Source: Bacillus sp. PK3_68 (GTDB taxonomy: Bacteria; Bacillota; Bacilli; Bacillales; Domibacillaceae). Taken from it: 64,000 nucleotides of DNA. Location: contig NZ_NQYC01000001.1 in NCBI RefSeq assembly GCF_003600835.1, positions 558,001 to 622,000 on the forward strand, in the 5' to 3' direction. Below, piece after piece: positions 35,888 to 45,388 of the stretch (its first letter is position 1; each line of letters begins with the position of its first letter). The notes beneath the pieces are model-generated. The model made no database searches and was not told the DNA's origin. It worked only from the letters and a program-made list of their open reading frames with translations. The position numbers and the translations under genes are program-made.

Positions 35888-36256
35888 TTACTTGGTAGGA
35901 GAATCTACTGGTGTACCTTGATGAAAAAACATTTGCCATTTCCCATCTCTAAGTCTCCATATAGAACTACGCAATGTATGCTGTTGTTTCACTTCGTTGA
36001 ATATTTGATAGGTAGCCAACACACTGTCATCAGACAATAGATGAATTTTAAAGTTGCTTAGAGTCATCTCAACCGTACCTATTCCGGTTGGATCTATTCC
36101 ATCCTTTACACGCCAAACGTTCCCCGAACTACCAAATTCAAAAAAGTCTTCACTAAGTATCTCCCTAAGCTTTGCAGGAGAGGAACGCACCTCAGAGTTT
36201 AATAAACTTTCTTCCAAATTACGCAAGTGTTCTTCTAATGCTTGTTGGCTTTCCAT
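35888..36256 (-). CDS. DUF4440 / NTF2-like cargo protein
   Basis: 122 aa with strong ribosome site (GGAGGAG). ILSEDFFEFGSSGNVW and LATYQIFNEVKQQHTLRSSIW, then RDGKWQMFFHQGTP are the DUF4440/SnoaL-like cone fold, usually binding small molecules. It lies between minor head protein and protease genes but is not a virion protein family, so it is likely host-altering cargo. Confidence 0.8.
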   Translation of the reverse strand: MESQQALEEHLRNLEESLLNSEVRSSPAKLREILSEDFFEFGSSGNVWRVKDGIDPTGIGTVEMTLSNFKIHLLSDDSVLATYQIFNEVKQQHTLRSSIWRLRDGKWQMFFHQGTPVDSPTK

Positions 36257-36298
36257 CCTGTCTCCTCCCTCAACTATTTTTTATAAAATCATAGCAGA

Positions 36299-37198
36299 TT
36301 ATTTTTCCTCCAGCACCTGCCGTCTGATCTCTTCTTTTTCTTCCTTACTTAGACCGAGAATAGATTCATTAACTACTGGAGAAAGCACACAATGACAATT
36401 CACCCGCTCACTGGCTGGCAAAGACGGATCTCTCGGATAATCCGCTGCATGCCCATTTACATTAAACTTTTCATCAACAGGAATCTCTTTACCGTCTAGC
36501 TCTTGATGCTCTTTGCGTGGTTTATTTTTCTTCGATCCAGAATGCCGCCAACGCTTTTTCTCTACGGCCGGGCTTTGGCGATAGGCTTCAACTTGAGCTA
36601 CAGATGACGCCGTTAAGACTTCTGTGATAGCCGTTGTGCGAGCACGTTTCCGGTCAAACTCAGGCAAGTCCTTTATGGCCATCTCTGCATCTTGAATAGA
36701 GCCGCCTTCCTCAATGACTTTCTTTAATTCTCTTTCAAGTGCTTCATGGGTGTTCAATTTCATCAATTTACTAAGCTCCTTAGACCACTCCTCAATCCAA
36801 GTAATGCTTCGATTGGATAATGTTTTAAAAGGTACATCTTTATCTATAGAATCCATTAGCTCAGCGGCTAATCCTGCTACTGTTAACTGAAGAAAAGCGG
36901 ATGTCTCTTCCTCCATCTCTTCTGCAAATTCATCCTCTGCAAATAGGTTGCTTGTCAAATAGATTAACAAGGCCTGCAAAGTGATATCTTTCCCTATGTA
37001 GGATTTAACACCATCTAAATAATATTTCCTCTGTTTTCTTAAAAGTTTAGCTATCTTTTTCTCATAATCTTCAACATAGTTGGGTATACTTTCTAAACCG
37101 GGGAAATCAGGAATAACTTCTGTCAGCTTCTCATCACCTTCCCCGGCTTTAGCAATGTATGCGTTTAGGCTTATTAGTAATTTATCTACTTTTCTCAT
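36299..37198 (-). CDS. MuF-like minor head protein (phage head morphogenesis)
   Basis: 299 aa, all-helical N-terminus, then the MuF domain (about 190-275): RTTAITEVLTASSVAQVEAY, WRHSGSKKNK, HQELDGKEIPVDE, ERVNCHCVLSP. Expected inside the head near the portal. Overlaps the portal gene by 4 nt. Confidence 0.9.
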   Translation of the reverse strand: MRKVDKLLISLNAYIAKAGEGDEKLTEVIPDFPGLESIPNYVEDYEKKIAKLLRKQRKYYLDGVKSYIGKDITLQALLIYLTSNLFAEDEFAEEMEEETSAFLQLTVAGLAAELMDSIDKDVPFKTLSNRSITWIEEWSKELSKLMKLNTHEALERELKKVIEEGGSIQDAEMAIKDLPEFDRKRARTTAITEVLTASSVAQVEAYRQSPAVEKKRWRHSGSKKNKPRKEHQELDGKEIPVDEKFNVNGHAADYPRDPSLPASERVNCHCVLSPVVNESILGLSKEEKEEIRRQVLEEK

Positions 37199-38739
37199 GA
37201 TCGAACTTCCTCTAGTACATCTCGTAAGTCTTTTAAAATATTAATCAACTCCGTTTGTCCTGGTGCCATATTTGATTTCGTTAACATGGCTAGCGGATTG
37301 TTTTGTTGCTGTTGCAGACTATTTAAGACCACTGGGAACGGCACATTATATTCATCAGGAAGCGTTTCGAGTTCTTTTCCAAGTAATTGTCCTAGTAGGT
37401 CTCTTAAATCATTAGGGACAGCTGCACCAGCATTAATAAATGGTGTTAATGCGTTAGCTGTTTCAAGGGGATCACCAAAACTCGGCCCCTTTAAAGATAG
37501 CCTGACATTGAAAATATTCAAATCTGGCAGGAACAGCGTATTAAGCTTACCTACAATATTATTTCTCTCAGGTTGGAAGACTTGCTCTTCTGTTACTTTT
37601 CGAGCCGTATCTGCGGTGGCTTTATTATAGTCTTGAGATTCACCCGTATATAATGGTGGCAGCCGGAAAGCAGATCGGATTTTATCGCGGCTTTTTTGAT
37701 CGTATTCCAAGAAGAGGGCGTCCTGCTGAAGAATTTCAGCAAGTGGTTTAATCTCTACCTTCACTGGAGTAATCTTCTCATCCCCTACTGACAAGCCTTC
37801 CTGTTCTATTCCCTCTGCCTCTAGCAACAAGAATTTATGAGCATTCTCTACACCTTCGATACCATTCATATACTCTTGGATAGCTGTGTAAGAGTCTTCC
37901 GACAACATGCCGTTTTCCACTGTAATAACGGCTGGTACATGACGTCCCTGCTTAAAATACAGATAGTTGAGCTCTTCCGCTTTCCGGGCACCGTATAAAT
38001 GGACAATGTGGCCAATCCAGCGAGGAACGCCATATGTACCGCTGCCAATTTTAAAATGAATAATCTCTGTTGCGCGTAAGTTTTCCGGCGTATTTTCATC
38101 AAACTTCCCATTGGTCAGATTCATGATTCGCGGATCTCCGTATTCTTTGAAATACACTTTCTTTCCGTTAATCATCTGGACAAACTTCCGGAATGTACGC
38201 CACCGCTTAATCTGTTTCCTCTCACCATTCTCTGTAATGAAATACTCTACTTCCTCTGGAACAGTTCTGGCGCCAATTCTCATGTATTGACCATCCACAT
38301 ATTCAATACCGGCCGGCTGATTTAATGAGTCTCGCAAAACCTCGATATATCCGTTTCCCATCTTCTCACGGTCTTCAAGCGCATACCCTAAAATGGTTTC
38401 AGCTTCCTCATCATAGTTCAGATAACGAATAAACTCTTCGAGCCGAACCCATTCTTCTTCTGCCGCTTTCTTTTTCTCTGAAGAAAGAGTGTCATCATTC
38501 ACATCAAATACATATTCAGGCTGAAAGCCAAATCCAACAATGTTTGTTTTGTAAGCATCTATGCATTGTTGAATGATCGTTGAATACTCACCGATTGCTT
38601 TTAACTCTTTCAAATTGTAAGGCGGTTGAATGATGTCATCTCCATATGATGCTTGAAAGGGATCGTCGTATATCTGTTTGCTATTAACAGAAGGCCCCTC
38701 TGTCTTAAACACACGCACATTTAATTTCTGCTGGCTCAT
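37195..38739 (-). CDS. Portal protein (XkdE/YqbA-like)
   Basis: 514 aa, usual length for PBSX-type portals. GFGFQPEYVFDVND, KFIRYLNYDEEA-type text, IIHFKIGSGTYGVPRWIGHI, and PPLYTGESQDYNKATADTA are recognisable. Forms the dodecameric DNA gate. Confidence 0.93.
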   Translation of the reverse strand: MSQQKLNVRVFKTEGPSVNSKQIYDDPFQASYGDDIIQPPYNLKELKAIGEYSTIIQQCIDAYKTNIVGFGFQPEYVFDVNDDTLSSEKKKAAEEEWVRLEEFIRYLNYDEEAETILGYALEDREKMGNGYIEVLRDSLNQPAGIEYVDGQYMRIGARTVPEEVEYFITENGERKQIKRWRTFRKFVQMINGKKVYFKEYGDPRIMNLTNGKFDENTPENLRATEIIHFKIGSGTYGVPRWIGHIVHLYGARKAEELNYLYFKQGRHVPAVITVENGMLSEDSYTAIQEYMNGIEGVENAHKFLLLEAEGIEQEGLSVGDEKITPVKVEIKPLAEILQQDALFLEYDQKSRDKIRSAFRLPPLYTGESQDYNKATADTARKVTEEQVFQPERNNIVGKLNTLFLPDLNIFNVRLSLKGPSFGDPLETANALTPFINAGAAVPNDLRDLLGQLLGKELETLPDEYNVPFPVVLNSLQQQQNNPLAMLTKSNMAPGQTELINILKDLRDVLEEVRS

Positions 38740-38742
38740 TGT

Positions 38743-40038
38743 TTACCTCCTTTCGCGCTTTGGCCGTTTTCTCTCTTTTTTCTTTTCCTTTAGATCGGCT
38801 ACCTCATATCCATCTAACCCGTACCAAGCGGCTGAAAATGAATGACTATCGATATTGAATTCATCCGGTATGATGTGGCCGTTCCGGTCTACCTTGTACA
38901 CAAGGTTTTTCCATTCACGGATTGTGTTTGGACATTCATCGGAACAAATAATTTTGCGGAATCGTTTCATCTTCTTGGTGTTTTGTAAGCGAGAACCCGG
39001 AAACTTATGAGCACCAACCATGTTAAAGCCTTGTTTGCGGAAATATCGAATGGTTTTCGGTTCTGCGCTATCAGCAATAATCCGCTCACCACTTTCCCTA
39101 AGTTCCTTTAAATCTTCCGCTGTCTCATCATCCGTTTGATTGTTTTTGTAATACTCCCAGTAGATGTACAGATACAACTTTTCTGTATCAACCGCCATAC
39201 GTAAAGCAGCGTTGAAGGAATCCACAAATCCAAAGTCCATTCCAGTGCGGAAGAGTGGCTTTTCAATGTTGTTTATTGCTTCTATAACCGTACTGTGAGG
39301 AGCTTCTTCGAACTGTGGCAGCACCCTTTTTCCGTTCACGCCAAAATGACCTTTCCGAGCAACGCGGTAAAGGTCTGGATCGTACTCCTTTAATTCTTCT
39401 AACTGTTCGATATAGCTTTCAGGCAGAAACAAATTGTCATCAGCCGTTGAGTGATGATAGTATGTGTCATTCGTGATAATAGTTTTCTGTTTGTACAACT
39501 CTTGGTCATCAAGAACAAAGCGGTTATTCTGCTCATCTTTGAAGAAGTGCAAATAAGTCCAGTTATCTTCTCCCACTGGATTGGTAGAGAGAATCATGTG
39601 CAGCTTCAACGTGGGATGTCTTAAACGACCAAGTAACTCTTTAAAACCCGCATATTTGACCTCTGAGCATTCCTCTACCCATATAAGCGAAACATTGTTG
39701 ATTGACTTTAATTTCGCTGGCTTATCCATCCCTTTGAAGATGATCTTGCTGCCGTTTGGAAAGCGGATTTGCATAGGGGAACTAACACATTTGATTTTAT
39801 GATCCAGCCCTAGATCAGTAACGATCTCTTCCAGTAATGAAAAGGTAGAGTCCCTATGTGTGTCGTACACTTCCCGGACAACGAGAGCGGTCCGCTTTTC
39901 TTCAAGTAGCTTTAATACAATTTTCAAAGCCACATGATAACTTTTGCTGCTGCCATAACCGCCGACAAGAAATTGGAACTTTGTTGACCAATCAAATAGA
40001 AAGTCTTCGAAGTGAGGATTTACTTCTTTTTCGCTCAT
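38743..40038 (-). CDS. Terminase large subunit (PBSX type)
   Basis: 431 aa. The ATPase Walker A region is [14 protein letters not shown] (about 28-41), Walker [11 protein letters not shown] (about 126-135); the nuclease half has [23 protein letters not shown] and [18 protein letters not shown]. Packages DNA with the small subunit encoded just upstream (4-nt overlap). Confidence 0.95.
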   Translation of the reverse strand: MSEKEVNPHFEDFLFDWSTKFQFLVGGYGSSKSYHVALKIVLKLLEEKRTALVVREVYDTHRDSTFSLLEEIVTDLGLDHKIKCVSSPMQIRFPNGSKIIFKGMDKPAKLKSINNVSLIWVEECSEVKYAGFKELLGRLRHPTLKLHMILSTNPVGEDNWTYLHFFKDEQNNRFVLDDQELYKQKTIITNDTYYHHSTADDNLFLPESYIEQLEELKEYDPDLYRVARKGHFGVNGKRVLPQFEEAPHSTVIEAINNIEKPLFRTGMDFGFVDSFNAALRMAVDTEKLYLYIYWEYYKNNQTDDETAEDLKELRESGERIIADSAEPKTIRYFRKQGFNMVGAHKFPGSRLQNTKKMKRFRKIICSDECPNTIREWKNLVYKVDRNGHIIPDEFNIDSHSFSAAWYGLDGYEVADLKEKKKERKRPKRERR

Positions 40039-40745
40039 GAATCCTCACTCTTTCGCTTGATGAGAATTTCAATTGGCCCGTCATCATCACTGGCCAACTT
40101 ATCAACTTCAGCCTTCGTTTTTTGGATATTAAGAGTCATTTGTTCAAGCTTCAAGCGGCGTTCATCATCAACATGGGCCAGTTCATCAAATTGCCTAATC
40201 AAATTGCGAAGCTCTGCCATGGCTCTTGATTGCGCATTTAAGAAAGTCGCTTGACGATCCCAGGCGAACTGAAACTCCCATTCTCGCTCTTCCGAAAAAT
40301 CAGCATCCTTTTTCTTTTTAAGCTCCTTAATCATTTCTTCTTTACTTTCAACAAACATAATCTTTTGGGCCCGGATAATAGCAGCATATTGAATTTGAAT
40401 CTGATCCCAGATCAAATCAGCTGGTGATCGTTCATTGAGGCTTTCCATGATCTCCAATGTTTCTTCTGGAAGGAATTTAGAAAAGAAGCCGTGGGTCACA
40501 GCATTCTGATTTCCTTTAGGAGCAGCCCCGCCTTTATTGCCTTTGGCATTGATATTCCCTTTGGGTGCACCTCTCTTTTTTGTGTGCACACTTTTTTCAG
40601 AGGGTGCACCCCGGTTACGATTCCATCCATAACGCTTTTTCCAAGACTTTACCGTGTTGATAGATACCTCGTATTTTTCGGCAATGTCTTTGTATTTCAT
40701 GCCTTTGACATAATCTTTCTCCGCTAATACATACCTTTCAGCCAT
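40035..40745 (-). CDS. Terminase small subunit (XtmA/YqaS-like)
   Basis: 236 aa. N-terminal HTH ([21 protein letters not shown]), a Gly/Asn-rich basic linker ([20 protein letters not shown]), then a helical oligomerisation core. The layout of PBSX-type small terminases that recognise pac DNA. Confidence 0.92.
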   Translation of the reverse strand: MAERYVLAEKDYVKGMKYKDIAEKYEVSINTVKSWKKRYGWNRNRGAPSEKSVHTKKRGAPKGNINAKGNKGGAAPKGNQNAVTHGFFSKFLPEETLEIMESLNERSPADLIWDQIQIQYAAIIRAQKIMFVESKEEMIKELKKKKDADFSEEREWEFQFAWDRQATFLNAQSRAMAELRNLIRQFDELAHVDDERRLKLEQMTLNIQKTKAEVDKLASDDDGPIEILIKRKSEDS

Positions 40746-40792
40746 TCTACATCACCTGCCACCTCCGATATTTATGTTTGTTTTGGAGCAAA

Positions 40793-40822
40793 GAAAAAAG
40801 CACCCGTTAAGGTGCAAAAACA
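40793..40822. terminator. Hairpin upstream of the terminase block
   Basis: GCACC ... GGTGC with A-runs on both sides at 40800-40815; marks the border between the virion genes and the MFS/MarR cargo. Confidence 0.5.
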
Positions 40823-40899
40823 GTTTCTTATTTTCAAACTCTTCTGTAACAGGATTGAACCACCTGTATCTTACTAGTGTTGTCTTATTATTACTGAAT

Positions 40900-42149
40900 C
40901 TAAACTGTTATTGAGTTCCCTCTTTTTTTATGAAACTCAGGAAGTAAAAGGGTGAGAACTGCCGATATCACTAAAATAACAATGGAAAAATAAATGGAAA
41001 AATCGTAGTTACCTTGATAACTGAATACTAAACCAGGCAGATAGGCTCCAAGTGCTGATCCCATTTGGTGACTAAGAAATAACCACCCAATGATAAAACC
41101 GACAGAATAATGCCTAAAGTATTGTGTTGCTAACAATTGTGTAGGAGCCACAGTTGCAAAATCCACTAATCCAAATATCACAGCAAAAATAATCAATAAA
41201 ATAGGATTATAACTATATAGTAGGATAACCAGTGATAATGCTCGTATAATATACAAGACGAAAAGCATCTTTCTACTACTATAGTGGTCTGCTAAAATAC
41301 CAGAAATTAATATTCCTATAATGTTAAAGCCGGCCAGTACGCTAACTGTAACACTAGTCAAACTCGTTGTGAATCCACACAACTGAGCAAATGAGATAAG
41401 ATGCGTATCCATTAAACCTGTAGTTGTAAAGCCGCAAACAAAAAATGGGAGAATCAGAAACCAAAACTGTTTCATACGAAAAATTGTCCAAATTGAAAAG
41501 TCTATATTTGTATCTTTTCGTTTAATTGTATTGCCTTCTTTTCCATATCCCCAACAGGCGTTAATCCTTTTTCTATAGGATGGTTCCTTAAAAATACAAA
41601 TATAACCGGGAATACCAATACTATTAAAAGAATTCCAAAAACTATAACAGTCCCTTTCCAATCTATCCACTGAATTAATAACAAAGATCCGGGCACAAGT
41701 AACATTTGTCCGGCACCAAATCCGGCTTCCACAATCCCTAAAGCAATCCCTCTTTTTTCATTAAACCAATTTGTTATCATTACTGCTGCAGCCACATTTG
41801 AAGCTCCACCAACTCCAATAGATACAAATACTCCATATAAAATAAATAATTGCCATGGCTGGTGAACAAAAGCAGTTAATAGTATACTAGCCCCTACTAA
41901 AAAGGTGCTTAGAGAAAGCACTAAACGAGGACCGAATTTATCAACTAACCTTCCTATAACTGGCTGTGAAAATCCATAAACAAGAAAGCTTAATGTTGAA
42001 ATAAGCGATACTGTTCCTCTATTCAACGAAAATTCTTTTTCCCAAGGCTCAACAAATGCACCAAAAGAAAGACGAACACCTTGAACAGTCAAAAGAGATA
42101 GAAATGTCAAAAAAACAATGATCCAAGCATAATGAGCCTTTATATTCAT
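40900..42149 (-). pseudogene. MFS transporter, frame-broken
   Basis: Two overlapping frames make one 12-helix major-facilitator protein of about 415 aa. The first (ATG 42149) has [20 protein letters not shown], typical of the monocarboxylate/oxalate branch, and derails after [13 protein letters not shown]. The second continues from [16 protein letters not shown] through six more helices. The join needs a -1 shift near 41510-41550, in the cytoplasmic central loop. The gene sits directly downstream of the MarR-GNAT gene and is presumably its regulated exporter. Mutation or sequence error. Confidence 0.8.
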
Positions 42150-42178
42150 AATTCCTCCTCAACTAAACATGAAGCAAT

Positions 42179-43093
42179 TTATAACATTAAATCCCATCGT
42201 TCTTCTACAAGCTTTTGCCCCCATAACATTTGCTCTTCCTTAACCTCCGTAATTTTGAATCCAAATTTTTCATATAAGGCGCGAGCTGCAGTTATGTTAC
42301 TCACAGTCCAGAGAAATACACGTTCATACCTTTTTTCTTTACAATAATCAATTAAATTATGAATCAGTTTAGTTCCGGTTCCTCCTTTTCGAAAAGCGGT
42401 CTCTACAAGAAACCAGCGCAGTTGTGCTGTTTTCTCATCATGTTTGACCAATCCAACACAACCTACAAAGTCTCCATCACTTTCAGCTATCCAAATTTTT
42501 TCAATATCCCCCTCAAACGTCTTATAAAGATAATCTAAGAACGTGTCATCCCATCCATATGTATCCATGAAAAAAGCTCGTTGTTTTTCAATCATAATTT
42601 TTATATCTTCAGGAGTATAAGAGTCTTTTATAAAGATTGTTGACCCTTTAGAATTAAGGTTTTGGGATAAAATGCATTCAATGACTTGCATCGAATCTAT
42701 AAGTTCCCCTCTAGTTTTATCATCTATGCCTTTCAAAATATATTCCACTTGTTGATTAGCTTTTTTCTCTAAATTCTTGTAAATATCTACTCCCGATGTT
42801 GTTAAATACACTAAATAGTTGCGACCGTCCTCTTTACATTTTTGTTTGTAAATAATATTTTCTTTTTCAAATTTTTTTATAATTCTACTTACATATCCCC
42901 GATCTAACCCTAAATGTTCTTGCAGCTTTTTAGCAGTACAATTATGACTGTTGTAAATTTCGTATAAAATACGCGTTTCTGTTAGAGAAAAAGGACTGTC
43001 ATATATATGTTCATTCAGAAAACCAAGAACGTTTGTATAGAAACGATTAAATCTTCTGAACTCTTTCACCGTTTTATCTTCAACATTTTTCAT
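42179..43093 (-). CDS. MarR regulator - GNAT acetyltransferase fusion
   Basis: 304 aa. Residues about 1-140 are a MarR winged HTH ([33 protein letters not shown]). Residues about 155-300 are a GNAT N-acetyltransferase ([17 protein letters not shown] acetyl-CoA loop; [11 protein letters not shown]). The fusion family is common in bacteria. Two TTGAC-TTT-GTCAA palindromes lie in its promoter. It is 30 bp upstream of the MFS gene, so both form an operon that could respond to and modify a small molecule. Confidence 0.88.
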   Translation of the reverse strand: MKNVEDKTVKEFRRFNRFYTNVLGFLNEHIYDSPFSLTETRILYEIYNSHNCTAKKLQEHLGLDRGYVSRIIKKFEKENIIYKQKCKEDGRNYLVYLTTSGVDIYKNLEKKANQQVEYILKGIDDKTRGELIDSMQVIECILSQNLNSKGSTIFIKDSYTPEDIKIMIEKQRAFFMDTYGWDDTFLDYLYKTFEGDIEKIWIAESDGDFVGCVGLVKHDEKTAQLRWFLVETAFRKGGTGTKLIHNLIDYCKEKRYERVFLWTVSNITAARALYEKFGFKITEVKEEQMLWGQKLVEERWDLML

Positions 43094-43117
43094 TAGAAAC
43101 TCCCCTTTTTATATTAG

Positions 43118-43170
43118 TTGACTTTGTCAATCATATAAAAAATATAAACCGGTTAGTTGACTTTGTCAAC
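43118..43170 (-). promoter_or_regulatory. MarR operators and promoter
   Basis: Two near-identical palindromes, TTGACTTTGTCAA at 43118-43130 and GTTGACTTTGTCAAC at 43156-43170. On the minus strand the second supplies TTGACA (43164-43169), followed after 17 bp by TATATT (43141-43146). Binding there would block the -35 and binding at the first would block elongation: autorepression is the natural reading. Confidence 0.75.
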
Positions 43171-43374
43171 TTATTCTAGCAATTCAAAAAATAAGAAGAT
43201 TTTTCCAATATATAAGATATCTTAGTTTTCTGCCATCAAAATTATTTTTTCTTTTGTGCTACTCGTTACTTTAACTTCACCATATCTTTTTAAATTATAT
43301 TTTGATAAAAAAGCTTTTTCCTCTACCCTTCCACGATAAAATAATCACTGGACTTCACCAGAAAGGTGATCAGC

Positions 43375-43524
43375 ATGGAAGAGAATAAAAATATGATTTA
43401 ACTATTGTCTATCGCCACAATGATCATCCAGACATTATTTTCGGCCGTTGTGGTAACTTTAGGGATGCTCAATTCAAGAGTTCCGCGAAAGATAATGTTT
43501 TTATTAGAAAGGCTGGAATTATGA
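43375..43524 (+). pseudogene. Small membrane peptide gene with internal stop
   Basis: AAGGTGA then ATG 43375 opens MEENKNMI, hits TAA at 43399, and continues in frame as LLSIATMIIQTLFSAVVVTL and on to a TGA at 43522. Read through, it is a 48-residue single-helix peptide with a basic tail, like phage or type-I-toxin holin-like peptides. Family not established. Confidence 0.3.
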
Positions 43525-43662
43525 GACGAGAAAAAAGATTTACACCTGTCAATTAATAGAGAATTTATTTTATCAACTCTTTAAAATTTAACAGTAATGT
43601 TATAGACTATGGATTATAACCGTATAACATAGGGCCTCTAATAAATAATTAGGAGGCTTTCA

Positions 43663-43779
43663 ATGATTTTCAAATTAATTCGAAAAACCAAAGAATATAT
43701 GCAAAATAATAAAAATAGGAAAGTAAAAACTTCTGAAAAAACTTTTGAATTACGTATTTATCTATTTAAGAAGAAATAG
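43663..43779 (+). CDS. Small basic peptide (38 aa)
   Basis: TTAGGAGG lies 7 nt before ATG. The product is MIFKLIRKTKEYMQ followed by a Lys/Asn-rich centre and ends ELRIYLFKKK. The ribosome site also forms part of a hairpin (GCCTCTAAT/ATTAGGAGGC), so the site could be masked or the hairpin could be a terminator instead. Unknown function; low confidence that it is translated. Confidence 0.4.
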   Translation: MIFKLIRKTKEYMQNNKNRKVKTSEKTFELRIYLFKKK

Positions 43780-43807
43780 ATAGTTTCGATATAGAAATTT
43801 TTATAAG

Positions 43808-43853
43808 CAAAGAGGTCCTATCTGGTTATGTATTAACCAGATAGGACCTTTAT
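43808..43853. terminator. Strong bidirectional terminator
   Basis: AGGTCCTATCTGGTTA/TAACCAGATAGGACCT, a 16-bp stem, with T3A T-rich tail. Ends the plus-strand 38-aa frame and insulates the phage late genes. Confidence 0.85.
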
Positions 43854-43918
43854 TAAAAATTAAAATAATACAGTGTTACTCTTTTGAGTGACGTTCTAAA
43901 CAAATCCTGTATTTCTCT

Positions 43919-44110
43919 TTAAATAGTATCCTTAATTTTATACTTCTTTACATTAGCCAAATTGACGGCCCCATTTTCTACTACATAAAACCCTTTTGTC
44001 TTTTCAAGCTCATCTTTAAGTTCCTTTTCGGAATTCCTCTCTGCCTCAAGCGTGATCACATGATTATTGATTAAATGAAAATCAATTGAATATTTTTTTA
44101 TTTTACACAC
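43919..44110 (-). CDS. Small phage protein, unknown
   Basis: 63 aa; KKYSIDFHLINNHVITLEAE is beta-like, and KELKDELEKTKGFYVVENG and NLANVKKYKIKD complete an alternating small fold. It starts at a GTG close to AGGGGG. Similar unknown small genes sit beside the late regulator in skin-like prophages. Confidence 0.55.
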   Translation of the reverse strand: MCKIKKYSIDFHLINNHVITLEAERNSEKELKDELEKTKGFYVVENGAVNLANVKKYKIKDTI

Positions 44111-44214
44111 CCCCTCTATCTACACAGTTCGATAGAAGGGAATATTTACCTACAATATTCATTCGACAAATAACGCCAACGGACCATCTTACCGCTCCGT
44201 TCCTGCCTCCCATT

Positions 44215-44673
44215 CTAACAAGCCGAATGATGCTCTGGCAAAATCGTATCCTTTGGAACGTCTGGAACATTCGGAACATATTCTGCAAGTTGCTCTATAA
44301 TTTTCTCTCTCAACCGTCTGATATGAGAATGAGAGAGTCCCAGATGCATCGCAATCCAGCGATAGCTCTTTCCTTCCAGAAGCCAATGCAGTACTTCAAT
44401 TTCTCGCTCATTCTTAATAGCATATAGCCGCTGTTGAAGAAGCTGAATCTTTCTCTCATATTCATGGACCTTCTTCCATCGCTTTTCTCGTCTAAGATAT
44501 TCCTGGTAAACAGGATCAGAAGTTCTTCCTTTTGCTTTCGGCATATCACTGTCGGGGCCATATTGACGGACCACGCGTTCACCAGCATCGTTTAAGGACT
44601 CACGGAGTATTCTTATCGAATTCATCATCCAGTGATAATCTTTTAAAATCTTCTCTATTTCTTTCTTATTCAT
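44215..44673 (-). CDS. Sigma-like late transcriptional regulator (Xpf/RinA type)
   Basis: 152 aa from about ATG 44673, behind GGGAGGAAC; an upstream extension to 44751 reads membrane-like text and is unlikely. Coiled-coil centre, then a sigma region-4-like HTH at about 105-135 (EIEVLHWLLEGKSYRWIAMH, LGLSHSHIRRLREKI). Phage activators of this type turn on the terminase-to-lysis operon. Its position upstream of terminase agrees. Confidence 0.8.
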   Translation of the reverse strand: MNKKEIEKILKDYHWMMNSIRILRESLNDAGERVVRQYGPDSDMPKAKGRTSDPVYQEYLRREKRWKKVHEYERKIQLLQQRLYAIKNEREIEVLHWLLEGKSYRWIAMHLGLSHSHIRRLREKIIEQLAEYVPNVPDVPKDTILPEHHSAC

Positions 44674-44816
44674 CACTTTCAAGTTCCTCCCTTGTCTTTC
44701 ATCAATTAAAATGGCGATTAAATTAATAAAATAAAAGAGGACACCAAACAATAAAGCAGCTGCAACCTGCCTTAAAGTTTTGGTGCCCTCGGTTTTTCCG
44801 TTAGGCTATATATTCT

Positions 44817-44978
44817 TTATTTTATATGACTCAAAATAGTTTTTACTTGCTCTATTAGTTGCTCTCTTGTCATTATTGTGTAGCCTTTGATTTTATTATG
44901 CTTACACACATATTTTAGTTCCTTAATGGTCTACTTTTCGATGGGGGGTATATTAATAATTACCGCTTCTTCACTCAT
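44817..44978 (-). pseudogene. Small SAP-like gene interrupted by an amber codon
   Basis: GAGGAGGG then ATG 44978 opens MSEEAVIINIPPIEK, meets TAG at 44931-44933 and continues in frame for 37 codons: TIKELKYVCKHNKIKGY, then MTREQLIEQVKTILSHIK and TAA. The second part has the layout of a SAP/Rho-N-like helix pair. One substitution would restore a 53-aa gene. Confidence 0.45.
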
Positions 44979-44991
44979 TTTGCACCCTCCT

Positions 44992-45186
44992 CTAAATAAC
45001 CTCCTGACCAGACATTCGAACCCGCTGGCTTCTTATCACATCAAACACCTTACCATCCTTCCAGATGATTGTGTCTTCTCCAAATTGTTTAGGCGTCACT
45101 TTCGTCAATTGTCCGTCGATAACTACATACGCTGCATTTTCCATTAAGTCGATTTCTGCTGTGATTTTAAGGTTAGAATTTTTCAC
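44992..45186 (-). CDS. XtrA/YqaO-like phage protein
   Basis: 64 aa: LKITAEIDLMENAAYVVIDG, FGEDTIIWKDGKVFDVIRSQ. This small beta protein pattern and the place between replication genes and late regulator fit XtrA/YqaO of PBSX/skin, function unknown. GGGAGGAG precedes the start. Confidence 0.65.
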   Translation of the reverse strand: MKNSNLKITAEIDLMENAAYVVIDGQLTKVTPKQFGEDTIIWKDGKVFDVIRSQRVRMSGQEVI

Positions 45187-45237
45187 TAAAACTCCTCCCG
45201 ATCTGTTAAAATAAAGGTACCAACACTATTTATTCGA

Positions 45238-45266
45238 AAGGCCGGGAGCTTTCTCGGCTTTTTTCA
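45238..45266 (+). terminator. Plus-strand terminator without obvious gene
   Basis: GCCGGGAG/CTCGGC with T6 after it on the plus strand. No plus-strand gene precedes it, so it may end a short antisense or regulatory RNA. Confidence 0.55.
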
Positions 45267-45388
45267 TCTACTAAATTAAATAAGGTAAATTTTTGAAATG
45301 TTTTGTCGAATTCCTTTTTCCTTACTTTTTTAGTTGTATAATGTACAAGCTTGTAGTTTTTTATATACATTATTAGGAGAGATGAAAA

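Noticed and set aside
43230-43370. Minus-strand frame ending YGEVKVTSSTKEKIILMAEN
   Set aside because: Protein-like text but no usable start codon or ribosome site; could be a remnant, not enough to call.
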